6,078 nt of DNA from Burkholderiaceae bacterium (lineage in GTDB: Bacteria > Pseudomonadota > Gammaproteobacteria > Burkholderiales > Burkholderiaceae), in contig JAKONS010000250.1 in the NCBI GenBank assembly GCA_022701845.1, forward strand, positions 1-6,078, read 5' to 3'. The notes beneath the pieces are model-generated. The model ran no database searches. It worked only from the letters and a program-made list of their open reading frames with translations, and had not been told where the DNA came from. This document shows positions 1 through 5,970 of this stretch, in pieces. The translations under genes were made by a program, and so were the position numbers. Positions within the stretch are counted from its first letter, which is position 1, and each line of letters starts with the position of its first letter.

Positions 1-756
1 GTCGCGCACCAGGAAGGTGGCCAGCAGCGCCACCGCCGCCACCGCCACCACCGCCGGCCGGGTCAGCCGCCGCAGCCAGCGCGCGCCGGCGGGCCCGGCC
101 AGCAGCAGGGTCAGCAGGCAGCCGTACAGGATGGAGTCGATGCGGGTGTCGGTGCCCATGTAGATGCGGTCGCTGGAGGCGCCGGCCACCAGCAGCCAGC
201 AGCGCCACAGCGGCACCGCCACCAGCCCGGCGGCCACCCAGGCCGCGAAGCGCTCCGGCCGTGCCGCCAGCGCCAGCGCTACCAGCGGGAAGACGATGTA
301 GTACTGCTCCTCGATCGCCAGCGACCACAGCACCGCCATCGGATCGAAGCCCTGGAAGCCCTGGCTCCAGCCGACCTGGATGCCGTAGTAGTTCACCACG
401 TAGAACAACGCCGCCGCCGCCTTGCCCCACGGCACGGCGCCGCCGGCCGCCACGATCGTCGCCGCACCCAGCACCACCGCCACCAGCAGGGCCGGGTACA
501 GCCGCAGCATCCGCCGCGCATAGAAGCGGCCGACCGCGATGCCGCCGGTGGCCGCCCGCTCGGCCAGCAGCAGCCGGGTGATCAGCATGCCGCTGACGAA
601 GAAGAACAGCGTTACCCCGAAGCCGCCCGGCACCCAGCGCCCGAAACCGACATGCGCCACCAGCACCACCAGCACCGCGAAGGCGCGCAGGCCGTCCAGG
701 CCGGGGATGTAGCCGAAGGAGGGTGCGATGCCGGCAGGCGAAAGCGGAGCGCGCAT
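1..756 (-). CDS. Acyltransferase 3 family (OafA/YrhL-like) membrane protein, C-terminus cut off by window edge
   Basis: Reading the minus strand from an ATG at 756 gives 252 uninterrupted residues to the window edge. Family motifs appear in the expected order: GLDGLRAFAVLVVLVAH (residues 19-35, with the family's conserved His at 35), FFFVSGMLITRLLL (51-64), RFYARRMLRLYPALL (77-91, the RxxRxxP region), LWSLAIEEQYYIVFP (143-157) and DTRIDSILYGC (203-213). Several hydrophobic stretches (about 24-35, 46-58, 88-104, 153-165, 173-191, 234-249) fit a polytopic inner-membrane protein. Members move acyl groups (acetyl, succinyl and similar) onto sugars of O-antigen, exopolysaccharide or other envelope molecules; the substrate here cannot be told. 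Full-length members have about 350-380 residues, or about 650 with a C-terminal SGNH domain, so at least 100 residues lie outside. It is divergent from the downstream genes and has no evident link to nitrogen metabolism. No clear Shine-Dalgarno precedes the ATG, but the GLDGLRA motif sits at the usual distance from it. Confidence 0.93.
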   Translation of the reverse strand, partial: MRAPLSPAGIAPSFGYIPGLDGLRAFAVLVVLVAHVGFGRWVPGGFGVTLFFFVSGMLITRLLLAERAATGGIAVGRFYARRMLRLYPALLVAVVLGAATIVAAGGAVPWGKAAAALFYVVNYYGIQVGWSQGFQGFDPMAVLWSLAIEEQYYIVFPLVALALAARPERFAAWVAAGLVAVPLWRCWLLVAGASSDRIYMGTDTRIDSILYGCLLTLLLAGPAGARWLRRLTRPAVVAVAAVALLATFLVRD

Positions 757-868
757 GGAAGGGCGGGTGAAAAGGAGAGGGTGGCAGGGGGTGGGCGGCC
801 CGGCGGAGCGGCGCGCGCCGGCATTGTCGCTGCCGGCCGGCATGCCGGTTGCTTGCGTCTTTCGGACC
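757..868. promoter_or_regulatory. Divergent intergenic region with clustered inverted repeats
   Basis: This 112-bp gap separates the acyltransferase start from the likely kinase start and should hold both promoters. The heptamer GCCGGCA occurs four times in alternating orientation: GCCGGCA at 817-823, TGCCGGC at 831-837, GCCGGCA at 836-842 and TGCCGGT at 843-849. The first pair forms a 7-7-7 inverted repeat with spacer TTGTCGC. The second pair contains the perfect 12-bp palindrome CCGGCATGCCGG at 837-848. This could be an operator or a leader hairpin. I see no convincing -35/-10 pair on either strand. A purine-rich AAAGGAGAGG at 771-780 looks like a ribosome site but no start lies at the right distance. 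GCCGGC is common in DNA of this composition, so function is unproven. Confidence 0.4.
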
Positions 869-2104
869 ATGCCCGACCACCCGACCGCTCCCACCGCCGA
901 CGCCGAATCGGCCATTGCCTGGACCGAGCGCCTCGGCCTGCTGCTGGAATCGGCCGGCGAGGGCATCTTCGGCATCGGCCTGGACGGCCACTGCGTGTTC
1001 ATCAACCGCGCCGGCGCGCAGCTGCTGGGCTACGAGCCGTCCGAGGTGCTGGGCCGCAACATGCACGAGCTGACCCACCATTCCTACCAGGACGGCTCGG
1101 CCTACCCCGACAGCGCCTGCCCGATCTTCCGGGCCTTCCGGCGCGGCCAGCCCTGCCGCATCGACAGCGAGGTGTTCTGGCGCCGCGACGGCAGCGCGCT
1201 GCCGGTGGAATATTCCAGCCACCCGATCCTCGACGGCAACAAGGTGCGCGGCGCGGTGGTCACCTTCGTCGACATCACCGAGCGCCGCCGCGCCGACCAG
1301 GCGCTGCGCCAGTCGCGCAACGCCCTGGAGCAGCGGGTGGCCGAGCGCACCGCCGAGCTCACCGCCGCGCTGGAGCAGCTGCGCGCGCTGTCGGCCTGGA
1401 CCGATGCGGTGCGCGAGGAGGAGCGCACCCGCATCGCCCGCGAGATCCACGACGAGCTGGGCAGCCTGCTGGTGGCGCTGAAGATGGAGGTGTCCTGGCT
1501 CGACAAGCGCCTGGGCGAGCAGGTCGACCGCGCGCCCGAGGCGGCGCAGCGGATGCGCGAATCGATGCGCTGCAAATGCCGCGGCATGGGCGGGATGATC
1601 GAGCGCGCGGTGGACGACGTCGGCCGCATCATCACCGACCTGCGGCCCAGCATCCTCGACCACCAGGGCCTGTGGGCGGCGCTGGAGTGGCAGGCGCACG
1701 AGTTCGCCGGCAGCGCCGAACTGGCGCTCGACTGGGAGCTGCGGGCCGATGCCGCGCCCGAGCCGTCGGGGCCGGCGGCCACCGCGGTGTTCCGCATCTT
1801 CCAGGAGATGCTGTCGAACGTGGCGCGCCATGCCCGCGCCGCCCGGGTGGCGGTGCGCATCCGCGCCGCAGGCGGCCTGCTGCGGCTGGAGGTGAGCGAC
1901 GACGGCGTCGGTGCCGCGCTGCAGGCCTTCAGCGCGCCCACCGCCTACGGGGTGCGCGGCATGCGGGAGCGCGCCCGCCATTTCGGCGGCACCATCGAGG
2001 TCGCCAGCCGGCCCGGCGCCGGCTGCACCTTCGGCCTGAGCCTGCCGCTGACCACCGCGCCCCTCGCCGCGCCGATCCCCTCCCCGAACCCGGCCCCCGC
2101 ATGA
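869..2104 (+). CDS. PAS-domain sensor histidine kinase, HisKA_3 (NarL/LuxR-partner) class, soluble
   Basis: The protein has 411 residues from ATG 869. A PAS domain spans about residues 20-137 (LLLESAGEGIFGIGLDG, ending VVTFVDITERR). A coiled-coil linker follows (about 140-178, QALRQSRNALEQRVAERTAE). The HisKA_3 box has the phosphoacceptor in RIAREIHDELG (His194), and the second helix of the dimerisation domain contains VGRIITDLRPSILDHQGLWA (251-270). The HATPase_c domain has an N-box FQEMLSNVARHARA (311-324), a G1 box VSDDGVGA (342-349) and a GVRGMRERA...GGTIEVASRPGAGCTFGLSLPL segment (361-394). A Pro/Ala-rich tail ends the protein. There is no transmembrane segment or signal peptide, so it should sense a cytoplasmic signal. 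Cysteines in PAS (42, 84, 96) and at RCKCRGM (234-240) could be redox or metal ligands, which is speculative. It overlaps the response regulator by ATGA and is surely its partner. The start is uncertain: in-frame options are ATG 728, GTG 791, TTG 824 and ATG 842. I chose 869 because it lies just ahead of the PAS domain and avoids overlap with the divergent gene. Confidence 0.9.
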   Translation: MPDHPTAPTADAESAIAWTERLGLLLESAGEGIFGIGLDGHCVFINRAGAQLLGYEPSEVLGRNMHELTHHSYQDGSAYPDSACPIFRAFRRGQPCRIDSEVFWRRDGSALPVEYSSHPILDGNKVRGAVVTFVDITERRRADQALRQSRNALEQRVAERTAELTAALEQLRALSAWTDAVREEERTRIAREIHDELGSLLVALKMEVSWLDKRLGEQVDRAPEAAQRMRESMRCKCRGMGGMIERAVDDVGRIITDLRPSILDHQGLWAALEWQAHEFAGSAELALDWELRADAAPEPSGPAATAVFRIFQEMLSNVARHARAARVAVRIRAAGGLLRLEVSDDGVGAALQAFSAPTAYGVRGMRERARHFGGTIEVASRPGAGCTFGLSLPLTTAPLAAPIPSPNPAPA

Positions 2105-2772
2105 CGACCCTGCCCCACGCCATCCGCGTCCTGATCGGCGACGACCACCGCATCGTCCGCGAGGGCATCAAGCAGATGCTGCGCGACCCGTCCAACGGCA
2201 CGCCCGAGATCCATGTGATGGCCGACGCCTGCACCGGCCCGGAGGTCGTCGACGCGGTGGCCGCCCGCGGCGGCACCGCCGGCCTCGACCTGGTGCTGCT
2301 CGACATCGCCCTGCCCGGGCGCGACGGCCTCGACGTGCTGCAACAGCTGCGCGGCGACTGGCCGGCGCTGCCGGTGCTGATGCTGTCCACCTATCCGGAG
2401 AACCAGTACGCGGTGCGCTGCATCCGCATGGGCGCGGCCGGCTACCTCAACAAGAGCGCCGACCCCGACGCCATGGTGGCGGCGGTGCGCAAGGCGGCGG
2501 CCGGCGGCATCTACGTCACCCCGGCGACGGCCGAGGCGCTCGCCACCGCGGTTGGCCGGGGCTCGGCGCGCGAAGCGCTGTCGCATCGCGAGCACCAGGT
2601 GTTCCGGCTGCTCGCCACCGGGCGCACCGTGGGCGAGATTGGTGCGCAGCTCGGCCTGGCGTCCAACACGGTGAGCACCTACCGCGCCCGCATCCTGGAG
2701 AAAACCGGCACCAAGAACGATGTCGAGCTGGCGCTCTATGCCGAAAGGCACGGCCGCGACGTCGTCTTGTAG
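2101..2772 (+). CDS. LuxR/NarL-family two-component response regulator
   Basis: The 223-residue product has the usual length and layout of a NarL/FixJ-type regulator. The N-terminal receiver domain (about 8-130) shows the acidic pair D14-D15 in VLIGDDHRIVREG, the phosphoacceptor D68 in LVLLDIALPGRDG, S96 in VLMLSTYPE and K118 in GYLNKSA. A C-terminal LuxR helix-turn-helix (about 156-215) reads LSHREHQVFRLLATGRTVGEI and then LGLASNTVSTYRARILEKTG. It should bind DNA as a dimer when phosphorylated by the upstream kinase. Its ATG overlaps the kinase stop (ATGA, 4 bp) and there is no own Shine-Dalgarno, which suggests translational coupling. The next + strand genes are the transporter and cynS, so this pair is the natural candidate regulator of that operon, but target genes are inferred from position only. 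It has no AAA+ domain and so cannot activate sigma-54 by itself. Confidence 0.95.
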   Translation: MTTLPHAIRVLIGDDHRIVREGIKQMLRDPSNGTPEIHVMADACTGPEVVDAVAARGGTAGLDLVLLDIALPGRDGLDVLQQLRGDWPALPVLMLSTYPENQYAVRCIRMGAAGYLNKSADPDAMVAAVRKAAAGGIYVTPATAEALATAVGRGSAREALSHREHQVFRLLATGRTVGEIGAQLGLASNTVSTYRARILEKTGTKNDVELALYAERHGRDVVL

Positions 2773-2839
2773 TGGCAGCCCTACAGCGCCTCGACATCGG
2801 CACCGCGAAACGCTGAAAAACCGCGCCCGGGCACGCGCC

Positions 2840-2855
2840 TGGCCTGCGGGTTGCG
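2840..2855 (+). promoter_or_regulatory. Candidate sigma-54 (-24/-12) promoter for the transporter-cynS operon
   Basis: The segment TGGCCTGCGGGTTGCG keeps the diagnostic GG (2841-2842) and GC (2853-2854) of a sigma-54 promoter at exactly the consensus spacing, with TGGC in the -24 element, G at the seventh position and TTGC in the -12 element. Compared with TGGCACG-N4-TTGCA, mismatches are CT for AC and a final G for A/T. The predicted transcription start, about 2866, leaves a leader of roughly 20 nt that contains the ribosome site of the binding-protein gene. Sigma-54 with NtrC drives many nitrogen-scavenging operons, which fits. I did not find a convincing NtrC site (TGCACC-N5-GGTGCA) upstream. 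The match is by eye and could be chance. Confidence 0.42.
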
Positions 2856-2876
2856 ATGGGTACGGCATCCCTTTTT

Positions 2877-2881
2877 CGGAG
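2877..2881 (+). promoter_or_regulatory. Ribosome binding site of the binding-protein gene
   Basis: CGGAG lies 6 nt before the ATG at 2888 and supports that start over the upstream in-frame ATG at 2720, which lies inside the response-regulator gene, and over a GTG at 3056 that would begin right at the Tat motif. An AGGAGG does occur at 3048-3053, but only 2 nt from that GTG, too close for good initiation. Confidence 0.6.
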
Positions 2882-2887
2882 CCGACC

Positions 2888-4246
2888 ATGTCCCAGATTC
2901 CGACCCTTCCCGGTGCCTACGACGCCGACCGCCCGCTGATGCTGCGCTGCGCCTGCGGCGGCGACCACGCGCCCGGCGAACACGCATCGGCCGAAGCCCT
3001 GTCGCACGACAAGATCGAGGCCAGCCTGGTGAAGGCGCTGTTCCCGCAGGAGGGCGTGCGCCGCCGCTTCCTGCAGGCCGTGGGTGCCGGCACCGCCCGG
3101 GCGGCGATCGCCTCGGTGCTGCCGCTGGGCGCGCTGCAGGCGATGGCGCAGGACAAGGCTCCGCTGGAGAAGAAGAACCTGAAGATCGGCTTCATCCCGA
3201 TCACCTGCGCCACGCCGCTGATCATGGCCCACCCCCTGGGCTTCTACCAGCAGCAGGGCCTGCAGGTCGACGTGGTGAAGACGGCCGGCTGGGCGCTGAT
3301 CCGCGACAAGATGCTCAACAAGGAATACGACGCCACGCATTTCCTGTCGCCGATGCCGCTGGCCATCTCGATGGGCATCGGCTCGGCCGCGGTGCCGATG
3401 GAGGTCGCCACCATCCAGAACACCAACGGCCAGGCCATCACCCTGGCCAACAAACACAAGGACAACCGCGATCCGAAGAACTGGAAGGGCTTCAAGTTCG
3501 CGGTGCCGTTCGAGTTCAGCATGCACAACTTCCTGCTGCGCTATTACGTGGCGGAGCACGGTCTGAACCCCGACACCGATATCCAGATCCGCGTCGTGCC
3601 GCCGGCCGAGATGGTGGCCAACCTGCGTGCCGGCAACATCGACGGCTACCTCGGCCCGGACCCGTTCAACCAGCGCGCGGTGTACGAGGAGGTGGGCTTC
3701 CTGCACATCCTCACCAAGGACATCTGGGCCGGCCACCCCTGCTGCGCCTTCGGCACCAGCGCCGCCTTCATCGAGCAGAACCCCAACACCTTCGCCGCCC
3801 TGGTGCGCTCGGTGCTGACCGCCTCGGCCATGGCGCGCGACCCGAAGAACCGCGAACTCATCGCCAAGGTGATCGCACCGGCGCAGTACCTCAACCAGCC
3901 CGAGGTAGTGCTCAACCAGGTGCTCACCGGCCGCTTCGCCGACGGCCTGGGCAACATCAGGACGGTGCCCGACCGGGCCGATTTCGACCCGATCCCGTGG
4001 CAGTCGATGGCCGTCTGGATGCTGACCCAGATGAAGCGCTGGGGCTATGTGAAGGGCGAGGTCGACTACAAGCAGATCGCCGAGAAGGTGTTCCTGCTGA
4101 CCGACGCCAAGAAGCGCATGGCCGAGCTCGGCCAGAAGCCGCCGGAGGGCGCCTACCCGAAGTTCACCATCATGGGCAAGGTGTTCGACCCGACCAAGCC
4201 CGACGCCTATGCGCGCAGCTTCGCCGTCTCGAAGATCGCCAGCTGA
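2888..4246 (+). CDS. NrtA/CmpA/CynA-family ABC transporter substrate-binding protein, Tat-exported; probably cyanate-binding
   Basis: The 452-residue protein is a periplasmic binding protein of the nitrate/bicarbonate/cyanate type. A twin-arginine motif RRRFLQ (58-63) is followed by a hydrophobic stretch and an AxA cleavage site at about AMA/Q (87/88), so export should be by Tat. The mature domain begins KKNLKIGFIPITCATPLIMA (95-114) and has family blocks KTAGWALIRDKML (131-143), THFLSPMPLAISMG (150-163), NTNGQAITLANKHK (178-191), PFEFSMHNFLLRYY (207-220), DGYLGPDPFNQRAV (252-265) and LTKDIWAGHPCCAFGTS (275-291). From memory of the NrtA structure, W135, Q182, H213 and K277 could match its nitrate ligands, which would fit any small linear or planar anion. 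The unusual part is a hydrophilic 57-residue extension before the Tat motif with a CACGGDHAPGEH cluster (21-32). The permease and ATPase follow directly, and cynS comes after them, so cyanate is the best guess for the ligand; nitrate, nitrite or bicarbonate remain possible. Confidence 0.92.
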   Translation: MSQIPTLPGAYDADRPLMLRCACGGDHAPGEHASAEALSHDKIEASLVKALFPQEGVRRRFLQAVGAGTARAAIASVLPLGALQAMAQDKAPLEKKNLKIGFIPITCATPLIMAHPLGFYQQQGLQVDVVKTAGWALIRDKMLNKEYDATHFLSPMPLAISMGIGSAAVPMEVATIQNTNGQAITLANKHKDNRDPKNWKGFKFAVPFEFSMHNFLLRYYVAEHGLNPDTDIQIRVVPPAEMVANLRAGNIDGYLGPDPFNQRAVYEEVGFLHILTKDIWAGHPCCAFGTSAAFIEQNPNTFAALVRSVLTASAMARDPKNRELIAKVIAPAQYLNQPEVVLNQVLTGRFADGLGNIRTVPDRADFDPIPWQSMAVWMLTQMKRWGYVKGEVDYKQIAEKVFLLTDAKKRMAELGQKPPEGAYPKFTIMGKVFDPTKPDAYARSFAVSKIAS

Positions 4247-4249
4247 AGG
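4245..4249 (+). promoter_or_regulatory. Ribosome binding site of the permease gene
   Basis: GAAGG overlaps the stop codon of the binding-protein gene (TGA 4244-4246) and stands 7 nt before GTG 4257. It favours this GTG over the upstream in-frame ATG at 4209, which would add 16 residues of arginine-rich sequence read out of frame from the binding-protein gene. Confidence 0.65.
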
Positions 4250-4256
4250 CCGCCGC

Positions 4257-5123
4257 GTGAAGAACACCAACCTGAAGGCGGCGCTGCTGTCGCTGGCGGT
4301 CTTTTTGCTGCTGGTCGGCGTGTGGCACATCGCCACCATGGGGGCGGCCCCGGCCGCCTCGGCCGCCGGCATGACGCCCGAGCAGATCGAGTACGCCAGG
4401 ATGCTCGGCAAGGACCCGACCGCCGGTGCCGCGCAGAAGGGCGCGGGCTTCCCGACGCCGGCGCAGATGGCGTCCACCATCGCCAGCCAGCTGGCCGACC
4501 CGTTCTACGACAACGGCCCGAACGACAAGGGCATCGCGATCCAGCTCGGCTGGTCGCTGCTGCGGGTGGCCAGCGGCTTCCTGCTGGCCTGCGCGGTGGC
4601 GCTGCCGCTGGGTTTCCTGATCGGCATGTCGCCGCTGTTCCACAAGGCGCTGGATCCCTTCATCCAGGTGCTCAAACCCATCTCGCCACTGGCCTGGATG
4701 CCGCTGGCGCTCTACACCATCAAGGATTCGTCGGCCAGCGGCATCTTCGTGATCTTCATCTGCTCGATCTGGCCGATGCTGCTGAACACCGCCTTCGGCG
4801 TGGCCTCGGTCAAGCGCGAATGGCTGAACGTGGCCGCCACGCTGCAGGTGCGGCCGCTGCGCAAGGCGTTCCGGGTGATCCTGCCGGCCGCCGCGCCCAC
4901 CATCCTCACCGGCATGCGCATCAGCATGGGCATCGCCTGGCTGGTGATCGTGGCCGCCGAGATGCTGGTCGGCGGCACCGGCATCGGCTACTTCCTGTGG
5001 AACGAGTGGAACAACCTGTCGCTCACCAACGTGATCTTCGCCATTCTGGTGATCGGCGTGGTGGGCATGGCGCTCGACCTGAGCTTCGCCGCGGTGCAGA
5101 AGAAGGTGACCTATGTCGAATGA
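4257..5123 (+). CDS. NrtB/CynB-type ABC transporter permease
   Basis: The 288-residue inner-membrane protein is of the BPD_transp_1 family, nitrate/cyanate subgroup. Hydrophobic segments are seen at about 8-28, 99-123, 142-154, 162-180, 222-238 and 258-276, fitting about six membrane spans. The cytoplasmic EAA-like coupling loop is EWLNVAATLQVRPLRKAF, then RVILPAAAPTILTG (188-219); the usual Gly after the EAA part is Gln here. The block GIAWLVIVAAEMLVGGTGIG (225-244) is highly typical of NrtB. A long Pro/Gly-rich periplasmic stretch (about 30-95) lies between spans 1 and 2. Two copies are expected to form the channel that takes the anion from the binding protein. The start is GTG 4257, 10 bp after the upstream stop. 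The 3' end overlaps the ATPase gene by 11 bp, consistent with a coupled operon. Confidence 0.94.
   Translation: MKNTNLKAALLSLAVFLLLVGVWHIATMGAAPAASAAGMTPEQIEYARMLGKDPTAGAAQKGAGFPTPAQMASTIASQLADPFYDNGPNDKGIAIQLGWSLLRVASGFLLACAVALPLGFLIGMSPLFHKALDPFIQVLKPISPLAWMPLALYTIKDSSASGIFVIFICSIWPMLLNTAFGVASVKREWLNVAATLQVRPLRKAFRVILPAAAPTILTGMRISMGIAWLVIVAAEMLVGGTGIGYFLWNEWNNLSLTNVIFAILVIGVVGMALDLSFAAVQKKVTYVE
5102..5106 (+). promoter_or_regulatory. Ribosome binding site of the ATPase gene, inside the permease gene
   Basis: GAAGG lies 6 nt before ATG 5113 and within the last codons of the permease, which supports this start and the 11-bp gene overlap. Confidence 0.6.
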
Positions 5124-5907
5124 CACCCTGCTGTCGATCGAGGGCCTGTCGAAGTCCTATGTGCCCGGCCGGCCGGTGTTCGCCGACGTGTCGTTCACCC
5201 TGGAGCGGGGCGAATTCGTCTGCATCATCGGCCACTCGGGCTGCGGCAAGACCACCATCCTGAACGCGCTCGCCGGGCTGGACACCGCCAGCGGCGGCCA
5301 CATCATCATGGACGGCCGCGAGGTCTCCGGCCCCGGGCTGGAGCGCGGCGTGGTGTTCCAGGGCCATGCGCTGATGCCCTGGCTCACCGTGCGCCGCAAC
5401 ATCGCCTTCGCGGTGGAGTCGCGCTGGCCGGAATGGAGCCGGGCGCAGGTGAATGCGCAGGTCGAGAAATACGTGGCGCTGGTCGGCCTGGCATCGGCCA
5501 TCGACAAGAAGCCGTCGCAGCTCTCGGGCGGCATGAAGCAGCGGGTCGGCATCGCCCGGGCCTTCGCCATCCAGCCCAAGATGCTGCTGCTCGACGAGCC
5601 CTTCGGCGCCCTCGACGCGCTCACCCGCGGCACCATCCAGGACGAGCTGATCGCCATCGTGCGGCAGACGCGGCAGACGGTTTTCATGATCACCCACGAC
5701 GTGGACGAAGCCATCCTGCTGGCCGACCGCATCCTGCTGATGCGCAACGGCGGCGACACGCCCGCGGGCTTCCGGCCCGGCGGCGTGGCCGAGGTGGTGG
5801 TGAACCCGCTGCCCCGGGAGCGCACCCGCGCCGGGCTGCACCACCTCGACGGCTACTACCCGCTGCGCAACGACATCGTCGATTTCCTGGTCGGCCGCGC
5901 GCACTGA
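5113..5907 (+). CDS. NrtD/CynD-type ABC transporter ATP-binding protein
   Basis: The 264-residue cytoplasmic ATPase powers the importer. All motifs are intact: Walker A GHSGCGKTT (40-48), Q-loop VFQGHALMPWLTV (81-93, Gln83), signature LSGGMKQR (137-144), Walker B MLLLDEP (157-163, catalytic Glu162), D-loop GALD (165-168) and H-loop His195 in MITHDVDEA. The QGHALMPWLTV form and overall length match the nitrate/sulfonate/taurine group of importer ATPases. It is a single-domain protein, like NrtD or CynD, and not the NrtC type that carries a fused binding domain. The C-terminal segment (about 210-264) is as in short members of the family. It is the third gene of the importer and is followed by cynS after 63 bp. 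Confidence 0.95.
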   Translation: MSNDTLLSIEGLSKSYVPGRPVFADVSFTLERGEFVCIIGHSGCGKTTILNALAGLDTASGGHIIMDGREVSGPGLERGVVFQGHALMPWLTVRRNIAFAVESRWPEWSRAQVNAQVEKYVALVGLASAIDKKPSQLSGGMKQRVGIARAFAIQPKMLLLDEPFGALDALTRGTIQDELIAIVRQTRQTVFMITHDVDEAILLADRILLMRNGGDTPAGFRPGGVAEVVVNPLPRERTRAGLHHLDGYYPLRNDIVDFLVGRAH

Positions 5908-5919
5908 CGCATCCGCCTG

Positions 5920-5950
5920 CCCACCCGTCACCCACCCACCACCACCACCC
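5920..5950 (-). other. C-rich spacer with predicted G-quadruplex on the minus strand
   Basis: In the 63-bp gap before cynS, the + strand has CCC runs at 5920-5922, 5924-5926, 5931-5933, 5935-5937 and 5948-5950, with almost no G. On the minus strand, the first four give GGGTGGGTGACGGGTGGG, with loops of 1, 4 and 1 nt, which fits the canonical quadruplex pattern. The remaining part is an ACC repeat (5938-5949). The transcript here would be C-rich and G-poor, a composition also favoured by Rho loading. I see no hairpin terminator and no clear promoter. Confidence 0.5.
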
Positions 5951-5970
5951 GCTTCAACGGAAACACCAGC

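Noticed and set aside
782..797. TGGCAGG...GGGC as a second sigma-54-like site ahead of the kinase
   Set aside because: The GG and GC spacing fits, but the -12 element lacks TT and the region is a G-rich run, so the match is weak.
652..2100. Long open + strand frame that runs into the response regulator and would give a 706-residue fusion
   Set aside because: Upstream of 2101 it is read in a different frame from the clear PAS-kinase protein and is rich in Arg/Ala/Gly/Pro, as expected of a GC-rich shadow frame. Only the part from ATG 2101 is the real regulator.
2802..2832. Direct repeat ACCGCG (2802 and 2820) and palindrome GCCCGGGC (2825-2832) as operators
   Set aside because: Both are short and likely by chance in DNA of this GC content; they are only worth revisiting if the response regulator is shown to bind here.
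2773..2887. Rho-independent terminator between the response regulator and the binding-protein gene
   Set aside because: The short T-run at 2872-2876 is not preceded by a stable hairpin, so read-through from the two-component genes cannot be excluded.
2516..4480. 654-codon open frame on the minus strand opposite the binding-protein gene
   Set aside because: It mirrors high GC third positions of the + strand genes, is His/Arg/Gly-rich without recognisable domains, and spans three genes and an intergenic gap. It is a long one, but composition explains it.
4170..5126. 318-codon minus-strand open frame opposite the permease
   Set aside because: Its His/Arg/Gln/Gly-rich content and lack of motifs mark it as a shadow of the permease gene, which has clear family motifs on the + strand.
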